This document shows, one piece after another, positions 1 through 8,103 of a stretch of DNA of 64,000 bases. The notes under the pieces were generated by a model. That model worked only from the letters and a program-made list of their open reading frames with translations. It was not told the origin of the DNA and ran no database searches. The DNA is taken from contig CAVRDJ010000002.1 of the NCBI GenBank assembly GCA_963719875.1, positions 3,162,001 through 3,226,000 on the forward strand. The letters are read 5' to 3'. This stretch comes from Palsa-360 sp963719875. GTDB taxonomy: Bacteria > Acidobacteriota > Terriglobia > Acidiferrales > UBA7541. Every line of letters starts with the position of its first letter. Positions within the stretch are counted from its first letter, which is position 1. The position numbers and the translations under genes are program-made.

Positions 1-800
1 TGGCTTGGGCGCCCAGCGCCCATCACACGCTGTGGCTGGCCATCTCCCGCGCTGTCCGGGCTCCCTCCCGCTACGACACCAATCTGGTCTTGAATATCGG
101 GAATGTCGGGACGAGTGGCTCGGTTGATCTGCTCAGGTTGTACGGCAATCCCCAATTTCAAGACGAACGGTTGCTTGCCTACGAGATGGGCTATCGCACT
201 GCTCTTGGCAACCACGTTTCGATCGATCTTGCGGCCTATTTCGATGACTATGACAACCTCCAAACCACCGAGCCGGCAGCTTCCTTTTCCGAGCCCACAC
301 CTCTTCCAGCTCATGTGGTCTCGCCGCTGATCTACGAGAACTTGATGAATGGAGAGGTGCACGGGCTGGAAGTCGCGGCGAACGTGAAAGTGACGGATCG
401 CTGGACGTTCAGTCCCGGATACGCATTCGAACGGATTCGTATGCATACCGATCCAACGAGTGCGGACACCCAGACAGCCCCTTTTGTGGAGGGCGCCGCA
501 CCGCATCACAGTGCCCAGCTTCGTTCGCGTTTCGACCTGCCGAAAAACGTGGCTTTGGATGCCGCGGCCTACGCCGTCGGCCGCCTCACCAACCAGGGGC
601 CTTTTCCGACTGTGACGATCCCCGCATACACAAGGTTGGACGTGGGACTCACCTGGAAGCCCTGGGAGCAAACCTCCTTCAGCTTGGTGGGTCAGAATCT
701 ATTGCAAGACCACCATCTGGAGTTCGAAGACGTGAACGGAGCACTGCAAGCCAGTCAGATACGGCGCTCCGGCTACGCGAAAGTGACCTGGAGGTTCTGA
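1..800 (+). CDS. TonB-dependent receptor, C-terminal part (5' end outside window)
   Basis: This is the C-terminal beta-barrel half of an outer-membrane TonB-dependent receptor, which imports a ligand such as a siderophore, vitamin or oligomer using TonB energy. The frame is open from base 3 with no stop, so the gene starts before the window; the internal TTG at 90 is not the start. Seen in the sequence: the barrel signature near the left edge (LWLAISRAVRAPSR), alternating strand-like segments, YENLMNGEVHGLEV, and a terminal ...VTWRF ending in Phe, the usual outer-membrane assembly signal. The stop is 5 bp before the first YfiR-like gene, so they are probably co-transcribed. The substrate cannot be told because the plug domain is missing. 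Confidence 0.9.
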   Translation, partial: AWAPSAHHTLWLAISRAVRAPSRYDTNLVLNIGNVGTSGSVDLLRLYGNPQFQDERLLAYEMGYRTALGNHVSIDLAAYFDDYDNLQTTEPAASFSEPTPLPAHVVSPLIYENLMNGEVHGLEVAANVKVTDRWTFSPGYAFERIRMHTDPTSADTQTAPFVEGAAPHHSAQLRSRFDLPKNVALDAAAYAVGRLTNQGPFPTVTIPAYTRLDVGLTWKPWEQTSFSLVGQNLLQDHHLEFEDVNGALQASQIRRSGYAKVTWRF

Positions 801-805
801 GGGTT

Positions 806-1429
806 GTGAAAATCAATCGCCGTTACGAATTAGCGGACACGCGAGCCCGGCCAATATCATCGCGGATGTGGCAGCCTGCACTCTTTCTAACGATATTGTT
901 CTCTACCCAATTAGCAACAGCGCCGAATGTGCGCGCGCAGGACGCTCTTCCTGAATATCAGGTCAAAGCCGCCTACCTGTTCAACTTTCTCAAGTTTGTG
1001 GAGTATCCCGGCGAATCATTTGCGGATCCGCTCGCGCCAATCGTGATTGGTGTGGTTGGCGACGACCCGTTCGGGAACGCGCTGCCGCAGGTGGTCATCG
1101 GCAAGACTGTGCAGGGCCGCGATCTTGTCATTCGCATGTACCGCAGTGGCGAAGATTTGCGCGGCGCTCACATCCTATTCATTAGCGCATCCGAAAGAAG
1201 AAGACTACCCATGATTCTGACCAGCTTGCATGGCTCAAGCGTCCTCACCGTGGCGGACACGGAGGGATTCCTCGACGCGGGAGGGATGATTCAGTTTCTG
1301 ACTGAAAACGGCCGGGTCCGCTTTGCGATCAATGTGGACGCAACCGGCCGGGCCAAGCTGAAAATGAGTTCCAAGCTACTGAGTCTGGCGAAGGTGGTTG
1401 GAGGAAATGGCAAGGAAGCCCGCAACTGA
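806..1429 (+). CDS. YfiR-like periplasmic protein (DUF4154), copy 1
   Basis: A 207-residue DUF4154/YfiR family protein. In Pseudomonas, YfiR is a periplasmic repressor of the CHASE8-domain diguanylate cyclase YfiN. Seen here: the family hallmark VKAAYLFNFLKFVEYP right after a signal peptide (hydrophobic stretch from about residue 21, ending ...VRAQD), then GRDLVIR, ILFISASE and GSSVLTVAD. The start is GTG at 806; ATG at 866 would begin closer to the signal peptide and is a fair alternative. The mature part has no cysteine, so the disulfides of Pseudomonas YfiR are absent. It sits between the receptor and a second copy, and upstream of a kinase with a CHASE8-like sensor, which suggests it binds that sensor. 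Confidence 0.88.
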   Translation: MKINRRYELADTRARPISSRMWQPALFLTILFSTQLATAPNVRAQDALPEYQVKAAYLFNFLKFVEYPGESFADPLAPIVIGVVGDDPFGNALPQVVIGKTVQGRDLVIRMYRSGEDLRGAHILFISASERRRLPMILTSLHGSSVLTVADTEGFLDAGGMIQFLTENGRVRFAINVDATGRAKLKMSSKLLSLAKVVGGNGKEARN

Positions 1430-1545
1430 GCGGAGCCTTGCAGACCGCGGGCAATGATGGTTCGGGGCCTGAGAAAGCTTGCGTTCAAACCATTTATTTG
1501 AACGCTTGCAGAGTTTCAACCTTTTCTGTGCGGACGAAATACCTG

Positions 1546-2256
1546 ATGAGTCGCCGGAACGGACGATTCAGGATCGGATGGGGAGCCCCACGCCGTTACG
1601 GTGCCAAAGTGCAGCGCTCATGGAAAACAGAACGAATCGGCCATGGTCCGACGCGTCCAACCAATTCGTGTCTTCGGACGCGTCCGTGCGGACAGCGTTT
1701 CGCGTGCATCGCCGCGATGCTGTTTGCCGTATTTTTTCCGCTGGTGAATCGCACCACTTACGCGGACCAGTCCCCAACCGAATTTCAAGTCAAGGCAGCC
1801 TATTTATTCAACTTCTTGAAATTCGTGGAATGGCCGGACGATCCAGGCGGGGATCCCCATGCGAAGTGGGTGATTGGATTTGTCGGGGACACGCCCATCG
1901 GCGACGAATTGACCCGGCTTGCCGTAGGGAAAAATGTGCTGGGCCGCGATCTGCTGGTCAAGAAGTTTCAGGAGGCGGACAATCTGCGCGGCTGCAACAT
2001 TTTATTTATCAGCGAATCGGAAAAGAAGCGCCTCCCCTCCATCCTCACGGCTTTGCACGGATCCAGCGTTCTGACGGTAGCGGACATGGACAATTTTATC
2101 GGCTCGGGCGGAATGATCCAGTTTGTGGTGGAGGATGCCCGGGTGCGAGTGGCCATCGACGTGGGCGCCACCAGCCATGCGCATTTGAAGGTGAGCTCAA
2201 AACTGTTGGCGCTCGCCCGCGTGGTGACAGGAACGGAACGAGGTGCGAATAATTAA
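1546..2256 (+). CDS. YfiR-like periplasmic protein (DUF4154), copy 2
   Basis: A second DUF4154/YfiR protein, clearly a tandem paralogue of the preceding gene: it shares FQVKAAYLFNFLKFVEWP, GRDLLVKKF, NILFISESEKKRLP and LHGSSVLTVADM in the same order. The open frame reaches back to 1438, but ATG 1546 is preferred because the earlier part is Arg-rich and unlike the family; even so there are about 45 residues before the hydrophobic signal (CIAAMLFAVFFPLV). One cysteine is visible in the mature part (LRGCNILF). The end overlaps the GTG start of the kinase gene by 14 bp, or lies 1 bp before its ATG. Role inferred from context: periplasmic regulator of that kinase. Confidence 0.85.
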   Translation: MSRRNGRFRIGWGAPRRYGAKVQRSWKTERIGHGPTRPTNSCLRTRPCGQRFACIAAMLFAVFFPLVNRTTYADQSPTEFQVKAAYLFNFLKFVEWPDDPGGDPHAKWVIGFVGDTPIGDELTRLAVGKNVLGRDLLVKKFQEADNLRGCNILFISESEKKRLPSILTALHGSSVLTVADMDNFIGSGGMIQFVVEDARVRVAIDVGATSHAHLKVSSKLLALARVVTGTERGANN

Positions 2257-5200
2257 AATGCAATGGACCCGCAAACTCTCGCTGCGACGCAAGCTCATGT
2301 TGGTCATCATGATCAACACGTTCGTGGCGCTGTGCGCGGCCGGCATCGGGTTCGCGGAATACGGTGTGTATCGATTCAAGGAGCTGCGCCTCGAGGACTT
2401 AAATGCCCTCGCGAACATCTTGGGAACGAATAGCACTGCGCCGCTTGCCTTTAAAGATCCCAATTCCGCGCAGGACAACCTGCGCGCTCTTGCGGCCAAG
2501 CCGCACATTCTGTCAGCTGTCATTTACGACCGTGACGGCAATCCCTTCGCCGTTTATCAACGTGGCGCATCGACGGGCAAATATTCCGCACCGCCCGTGG
2601 AAAGCGAATCCAGCCGGTTTACCTCCAACCGTGTCTTGATCTTCCAAGCCATCAATTTTCAAGGCGAAAAAGTGGGCACCGTGTTTCTCGAGCGGGACAC
2701 GGTGGAATACAAACAACTCTTGGATGGATATTTGCTCTTTTTCGCTCTGATCGTTGCGGTGGTCTCCCTGGGAGCGTATGGGATGGCCGGACGTTTGCAG
2801 CGCCCGATCTCGAATCCGATCCTGGAGCTGGCGTGGACCACGAAGATGGTGACCAGTACCCGGGATTATTCCATTCGGGCGGGGAAGCGTTCGGAGGACG
2901 AAGTCGGCGTCCTGATCGATGGTTTCAACGAGATGCTGGGGCAGATTCAGATTCGCGACACCGAGTTAAGTCACGCCCGCGAAGATCTGGAGCGGCGCGT
3001 GGACGAACGCACGACCGAGCTAGAACAGGAAGTGGCGGATCGTCAGCGCGCACAGGAAGCATTGCATGAGAGCGAGGAACGAATTCGTCTGCTCCTGGAT
3101 TCCGCCGCCGAGGCCATCTTTGGAATCGATCGCGATGGAAATTTCACGTTTTGCAATCCTGCCACGCTTCGGTTGCTCGGTTATGAAAGGGGAGATGCTC
3201 TTCTCGGCAAGCCAGCGCACGCGATGATGCACCATTCCCGTGCCGATGGCACAGCTTACCCCTTGGCGGAGTGTCCGATAGTCCCTTCTCGCCAAAGGGG
3301 CGAGGAAATCCACTCCGATTCGGATGTGTTCTGGCGTTCCGACGGCACCTGTTTTCCTGCCGAATTCTGGGCCTATCCGATCCGCAAGGAAGGCGAGATC
3401 GTCGGGGCAGTCATCACGTTCCTGGACATCACCGAACGCAAACGGGCGCAAGCGGCGCTGCTCGAGGCCAAGGAGGCGGCGGAAGCGGCCAGCCGCGCCA
3501 AAAGTGAATTCCTGGCCAACATGAGCCACGAAATCCGAACGCCGATGAACGGCATCATCGGAATGACGGAATTGGCGCTCGATACGCCTCTGACGGCCGA
3601 GCAGCGGGATTATCTCAACCTGGTCAAATCCTCCGCCGATAGTCTTTTGCATGTCATCAACGACATTCTGGATTTTTCCAAGATTGAGGCGGGCAAGCTG
3701 GAACTTGAGAAAACCGAATTTGAGATTCGAGATTTGTTCAGGGATACCTTGAAAACGCTGGCTCAGCGGGCCGACGAGAAGTCCCTGGAGATGAGTGCGC
3801 GCGTTTCGCCCCACGTGCCGAAGCATCTGATCGGAGACCCTACGAGGTTGCGGCAGCTCATCGTGAACCTGATCGGCAACGCCATCAAGTTCACCGAAGA
3901 GGGAACCATTCTCCTGAACACGGAACTCGAAGAAAGTGCCGGCGACGCAGTGCGTCTGCACATTTCTGTTTCGGATACGGGCATGGGAATCCCGCCCGAA
4001 AAGCAACACCTCATTTTTGAATCCTTTGCCCAGGCGGACGGATCCACGACGCGCCGCTTTGGCGGGACAGGCCTGGGCCTCACGATTTCACGCCAACTCG
4101 TGCAACTCATGGGCGGCCGAATGTGGGTGGAAAGCGAAGTCGGAAAGGGCAGCACCTTTCATTTTACTTGCAATTTCCAGCAAGGAACCGCGACCCCGTC
4201 GGACGAGGAACGAATTGCCGCACAAGCCCTGCCGGGACTGAATGTTCTTGTCGTGGACAATAATCCCGTAAGCCGCAAAATTTTTGCGGAAATGTTGACG
4301 AACTGGCGCATGAATCCAACTCTGGCTGACAGTGGGGCCAGCGCCCTGGACCTGTTGGAAGGCGCGAAAAATGCCGGCCACGCGTTTCCGATCGTGATAC
4401 TGGACGCGCACATGCCGAAAGTCGACGGATTCCAGGTCTTGCAGCGAATTCAAACGAATCCAAGACTTGCCGGCGCAGTCATCATGTTGCTTTCTGCGAA
4501 TCGCCGCTTGGCGGATACAGAGCGATGCCGCCAACTCGGCGTGAAGCAGTGTCTCACCAAGCCCGTCGGCCAGTCCGAACTTCTCGACGCCATCCTTTTG
4601 GCCTTAGGACTGGGCGTCGTCGAGGAACGATTGATCGAAACAGCGGTTCGCATTCCAGAAAAACCCAGGGGCCGGCCGCTCAAGATTCTGCTTTCCGAAG
4701 ACAACCCCGTGAATCAGAAGCTGGCGATCCGGCTGCTCGAAAAGGCAGGTCACCGCGTCACCCTGGCTGGCACGGGCCGGGAAGCACTTGCAGCTTGGGA
4801 AAATGGCGGCGTCCCTGGATTTGACGTGGTGCTCATGGACATCCAGATGCCGGAGATGGACGGCATGGAGGCAACAGCGGCGATTCGGAGCCGTGAAAAA
4901 GGCACCGGGAAACACATCCCAATTCTGGCGATGACCGCACATGCGATGCGAGGAGATAAGGAAAGATGTTTCGCGAGTGGAATGGACGGGTACATTTCGA
5001 AGCCTATTCATCCAGTCAGCCTGTTCGCCGAAATTGAGCGATGCCTGGCAGCGTCGGAAGGGAACAACGCGATGGTGGAAAATTCTCAAGAACCAGGCGA
5101 GCAAATCGACCGTGTTTCACTGTTGGAACGCGTGGAGGGTGATCAAGAACTGCTCGCCGAAATGATTCATCTTTTCCAGGAAGACGCGCCCAATCTGCTC

Positions 5201-5443
5201 ACCGCGATGCGCGACGCCTTGCAACGCGGCGATATGACCGTGCTGGAGCGGTCTGCGCACTCCCTTAAGGGAGCCGTGAGCAATCTATCGGCGAAGGCTA
5301 CGGCCGCTGCCGCCTTACAACTCGAAAAAGACGCAAAAAACAAGAACGCGGAATCAGCGAAAGCAAGTCTTGCGGAGGTCGAGCGAGCGGTGAAACTTCT
5401 GCTCCCGGCGCTCGCCGATCTTTGCCAGGGAGTTTCCAAATGA
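2243..5443 (+). CDS. Hybrid sensor histidine kinase (CHASE8-HAMP-PAS-HisKA-HATPase-REC-REC-HPT)
   Basis: An inner-membrane phosphorelay kinase. Order seen (numbering from GTG 2243): TM1 about 18-37; a periplasmic CHASE8-type domain about 40-155 (NSTAPLAFKDP, AVIYDRDGNP); TM2 about 163-183; HAMP about 184-240; coiled coil; PAS about 276-400; HisKA with phospho-His429 in MSHEIRTPMN; HATPase with N, G1 and G2 boxes (NLIGNAIKF, DTGMGI, GGTGLGL); REC1 with Asp721 (VILDAHMP); REC2 with Asp866 (LMDIQMPEMDG) and switch Lys in SKPI; HPT with His1006 (AHSLKG). All four relay residues are present, as in BarA/TorS-type kinases. ATG 2258 is an equally good start. CHASE8 is the domain YfiR binds in YfiN, which fits the two YfiR-like genes just upstream. 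The stop overlaps the next ATG by 4 bp. Confidence 0.93.
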   Translation: MRIIKMQWTRKLSLRRKLMLVIMINTFVALCAAGIGFAEYGVYRFKELRLEDLNALANILGTNSTAPLAFKDPNSAQDNLRALAAKPHILSAVIYDRDGNPFAVYQRGASTGKYSAPPVESESSRFTSNRVLIFQAINFQGEKVGTVFLERDTVEYKQLLDGYLLFFALIVAVVSLGAYGMAGRLQRPISNPILELAWTTKMVTSTRDYSIRAGKRSEDEVGVLIDGFNEMLGQIQIRDTELSHAREDLERRVDERTTELEQEVADRQRAQEALHESEERIRLLLDSAAEAIFGIDRDGNFTFCNPATLRLLGYERGDALLGKPAHAMMHHSRADGTAYPLAECPIVPSRQRGEEIHSDSDVFWRSDGTCFPAEFWAYPIRKEGEIVGAVITFLDITERKRAQAALLEAKEAAEAASRAKSEFLANMSHEIRTPMNGIIGMTELALDTPLTAEQRDYLNLVKSSADSLLHVINDILDFSKIEAGKLELEKTEFEIRDLFRDTLKTLAQRADEKSLEMSARVSPHVPKHLIGDPTRLRQLIVNLIGNAIKFTEEGTILLNTELEESAGDAVRLHISVSDTGMGIPPEKQHLIFESFAQADGSTTRRFGGTGLGLTISRQLVQLMGGRMWVESEVGKGSTFHFTCNFQQGTATPSDEERIAAQALPGLNVLVVDNNPVSRKIFAEMLTNWRMNPTLADSGASALDLLEGAKNAGHAFPIVILDAHMPKVDGFQVLQRIQTNPRLAGAVIMLLSANRRLADTERCRQLGVKQCLTKPVGQSELLDAILLALGLGVVEERLIETAVRIPEKPRGRPLKILLSEDNPVNQKLAIRLLEKAGHRVTLAGTGREALAAWENGGVPGFDVVLMDIQMPEMDGMEATAAIRSREKGTGKHIPILAMTAHAMRGDKERCFASGMDGYISKPIHPVSLFAEIERCLAASEGNNAMVENSQEPGEQIDRVSLLERVEGDQELLAEMIHLFQEDAPNLLTAMRDALQRGDMTVLERSAHSLKGAVSNLSAKATAAAALQLEKDAKNKNAESAKASLAEVERAVKLLLPALADLCQGVSK

Positions 5444-6414
5444 GGATTCTCATCGCGGATGACGAGCCGGTATCGCGACGCATGCTTCAGGCCCTGCTCG
5501 GCAAGTGGGGATACGATGTTGTCTCCGCCGAAGATGGCGACTCTGCTTGGGAAAAGTTGAAAGCCCCGGATGCCCCGCGCATGGCCTTGCTGGATTGGAT
5601 GATGCCCGGCCAGAACGGGGTCGATGTGTGCCGGGCCCTGCGCAAGCAACGGCCCGAACCCTACACCTACATTCTCTTGTTGACGGCCAAGGATGCCAAG
5701 GACAGAGTGGTGGAAGGGCTCGAATCCGGCGCCGATGACTATTTGACAAAGCCATTCAACCCGCAGGAACTCAAGGCCCGGATTCGAGTGGGATTGCGCC
5801 TGCTCGATTTGGAGGACAACCTCGTGCAAGCGCGCGAAGCCATGCGCTTTAAAGCCACGCACGACACCCTCACTGGAGTTTGGAATCGCGGAGCGATCCT
5901 GGAAACACTGGACAGGGAAACCGGGCGCTCCCGGCGAGAGGGCCTTTCCCTCGGCGTCCTGATTGCGGATCTGGACCACTTCAAGTCCGTCAATGACACC
6001 TATGGACACTTGGCGGGGGACGCCGTTCTGCGGCAAGTCACAAAAAGGTTGCAGACGGGCGTCCGGCCCTATGATGCCGTGGGCCGCTATGGAGGCGAAG
6101 AGTTCTTAGTCCTGCTGCCCGGATGCAATAGTTCAGATACGCGGGAGAAGGCCGAGCGGCTCCGGGAAGCGATATTTCGGGAATCCATTCAGACGCCCGC
6201 AGGAATTCTGAAAGTCACGATGAGCATCGGAGCAGTTTCCACCGCGGATTGGCCACAGGACACTTCAAACCAGATCCTGCAGATGGCCGATTCGGCTCTT
6301 TACCGCGCCAAAGCAGAAGGGCGCAACCGCATTGTAATGGCGGGAGCGGCGGAGCATGAGGAGGCGCATCTCTCTTCCCTGGAGCTCTCCTCCCAGGGTC
6401 CTCAAAAGGATTGA
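5440..6414 (+). CDS. PleD-like response regulator diguanylate cyclase (REC-GGDEF)
   Basis: A 324-residue protein that should make c-di-GMP when phosphorylated. REC domain at 1-120 with acidic pair D7/D8, phospho-acceptor Asp52 (LLDWMMPG) and Lys in LTKPF; GGDEF domain about 140-305 with catalytic GGEEF at 218-222 and a product-inhibition RxxD motif (R209-D212) exactly five residues before it, as in PleD. ATG 5440 shares 4 bp with the stop of the hybrid kinase (ATGA overlap), so translation is likely coupled and the kinase HPT domain is the likely phosphate donor. It ends 22 bp from the convergent MscS gene. Confidence 0.94.
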   Translation: MRILIADDEPVSRRMLQALLGKWGYDVVSAEDGDSAWEKLKAPDAPRMALLDWMMPGQNGVDVCRALRKQRPEPYTYILLLTAKDAKDRVVEGLESGADDYLTKPFNPQELKARIRVGLRLLDLEDNLVQAREAMRFKATHDTLTGVWNRGAILETLDRETGRSRREGLSLGVLIADLDHFKSVNDTYGHLAGDAVLRQVTKRLQTGVRPYDAVGRYGGEEFLVLLPGCNSSDTREKAERLREAIFRESIQTPAGILKVTMSIGAVSTADWPQDTSNQILQMADSALYRAKAEGRNRIVMAGAAEHEEAHLSSLELSSQGPQKD

Positions 6415-6435
6415 TGAAATTCGATCGCGGCCCCT

Positions 6436-7314
6436 TCAGGAGTTTGAACGCGCCGAAAAACTTTGGAGTGCCTCGTTCCCGACAATTTCCACGCGCTGCA
6501 CTCCACCCCATCGAATATGTTCCAGCTCGAATCGGTTTTGAATCCGGCGGCGCAATTCGCGCGCGGCGTCATCCTGCCGCCCCGGAACGGTGCGAAGCTG
6601 CAGCCTCAGCGTTGCCCCGGCGGGCCCGAACGATTCCACTCCCAGTGCCCGCGGGCCATCCACTAAGACTGGCGACCACGAAACATCGGCCCTGAGTTCG
6701 GCGCACACGCGTTCGAGCGCCGCGAGCGCCGCATCGGACGATGCTTCTTGCGGGATGGAAATGTCCACGAAGACCTGGCCCCAGTCCCGGCTGAGGTTTG
6801 CAACCTGGGCGACTTCTCCATTTGGAATGCTGACCACGGCGCCCAGAAAATCCCGGACCACGGTGCGGCGCAGCGTCAAATGCTCGACGCGTCCGGTCAC
6901 GGTCCCGATCCGCACGATTTCCCCGACCACGAATTGATCTTCGATGATGATGAAAAAGCCGTTGATGAGATCGCGAACCAAATGCTGCGCGCCGAAACCG
7001 ATCGCCAGGCTCGCCAGGCCCGCGGCCGCCGCAATGGGCGTAACATTGAAACCAAACTCCGGCAATGCCGTGAGGATCGCGCCGACGACGATGACGGCGG
7101 TTCCCGCGCTGTACAACAGCCCCGCCAGGGTTTTCACGTGCTGCTCGTGCATCCGCGCGATCCGGCCCAGGCCCTCGGTCCCGGCGGCTGGAATCAAACG
7201 GCGTGTCAGCGAACGCAACAGGCGGTTCAAGATCAAGGCGATCAGTACAATCGCAGCGATGCGAAATCCGCGTGCGGCTGCAATATCCGTCCATTTGAAT
7301 ACGATTGGAGTCAT
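6436..7314 (-). CDS. MscS-family mechanosensitive ion channel
   Basis: A 292-residue small-conductance mechanosensitive channel that releases solutes on osmotic downshock. Seen: an N-terminal membrane segment (about 13-33), two further hydrophobic segments, and the pore-helix region rich in Ala/Gly (PIAAAAGLASLAIGFGAQHLVRDLINGFFIIIEDQF), which is the family signature, followed by the beta domain (VVGEIVRIGTVTGRVEHL, VSIPNGEV) and a C-terminal alpha/beta domain. It is convergent with the diguanylate cyclase gene. The length matches short MscS/YbdG-like channels. Confidence 0.92.
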   Translation of the reverse strand: MTPIVFKWTDIAAARGFRIAAIVLIALILNRLLRSLTRRLIPAAGTEGLGRIARMHEQHVKTLAGLLYSAGTAVIVVGAILTALPEFGFNVTPIAAAAGLASLAIGFGAQHLVRDLINGFFIIIEDQFVVGEIVRIGTVTGRVEHLTLRRTVVRDFLGAVVSIPNGEVAQVANLSRDWGQVFVDISIPQEASSDAALAALERVCAELRADVSWSPVLVDGPRALGVESFGPAGATLRLQLRTVPGRQDDAARELRRRIQNRFELEHIRWGGVQRVEIVGNEALQSFSARSNS

Positions 7315-7397
7315 AATATCCGCAGGTAATTATAGCACCCCGGGATTCGCCACAAGATGGGGGATGGCACCCGAAATTGTGGTCGCAGGAGAATCCA

Positions 7398-7769
7398 ATG
7401 AAAACCGGACGCAGATTCTTCCTTTCAGGCATTGCTGCGGCGCTGGCTGGAACAAGGGCGCTGCTGGCTGGCGGCCAGGGCCAGCACCGTGATCCCCCTT
7501 CCCCCCTTCCCCAAATACCGGATGCCAGTAATTCAACCGGCGGGGAGGACGCTCCCTTCCCTATACGGCTAGATCCAAAAGCGCGACTCAAGGAAGAGCA
7601 GAAAACATTGAGGCGTGATGTCGACCGCTTGCTGCAGTTGTCCAAGGACTTGAAGGAAGAAGTGGATAAGACGCCGGAAACCGATGTCTTGTCTCTTTCC
7701 TTGGTCAAAAAGGCGGAAGATATCGAAAAGCTGGCGCGCCAGATCAAGGATCGAATTCGCGCAAGTTAA
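7398..7769 (+). CDS. Small Tat-signal protein of unknown function
   Basis: A 123-residue protein with an N-terminal twin-arginine-like signal (TGRRFFLSG, then an Ala/Leu-rich stretch ending ALLAGG), a Pro-rich linker, and a charged helical C-terminal half (KEEQKTLRRDVDRLLQLSKDLKEEVDK) likely to form a coiled coil. ATG 7398 is chosen over the earlier in-frame codon because the Tat motif directly follows and a purine-rich GCAGGAGA lies just upstream. Divergent from the MscS gene. I do not recognise a family; exported helical protein is all that can be said. Confidence 0.6.
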   Translation: MKTGRRFFLSGIAAALAGTRALLAGGQGQHRDPPSPLPQIPDASNSTGGEDAPFPIRLDPKARLKEEQKTLRRDVDRLLQLSKDLKEEVDKTPETDVLSLSLVKKAEDIEKLARQIKDRIRAS

Positions 7770-8103
7770 TATTTCACCTCTGCTATAAAAATGGTCTCAA
7801 GTTTCACTGAAAACAAACGATTTACGAGACGAGGCCATGCGGGTCCTCATTTTCACGCTTGGTGCTGCGCTAACGGCGAATGAAGCCTTATTGGTTTCTC
7901 TCGCTGAGGCATCGATCTACTCTCCCTTCGGGCTGTGATCTACGTCACGTTCGGAGGTGACGCCGGTCATGGCTGAATCCCGGGCACTCACCTATCTATG
8001 GAGTTAGAGGATTGGGAACGTAATCGCCATGAGCTATTAGCTGAGTCGCGCAAGACGTGAGGCTGTACAGATTCGGGGCACACGGTGAGCTGGGGGTGAT
8101 TTC
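7770..8103. other. Intergenic region before the TonB gene
   Basis: No convincing gene. A 33-codon frame at about 7837 lacks a ribosome site and was not called. A short hairpin (GTCAC / GTGAC around 7945-7965) is visible, but I cannot match it to a known riboswitch. Confidence 0.4.

Noticed and set aside
7900..8100. A riboswitch before the TonB gene
   Set aside because: A small hairpin is visible, but no known aptamer consensus could be matched by eye.
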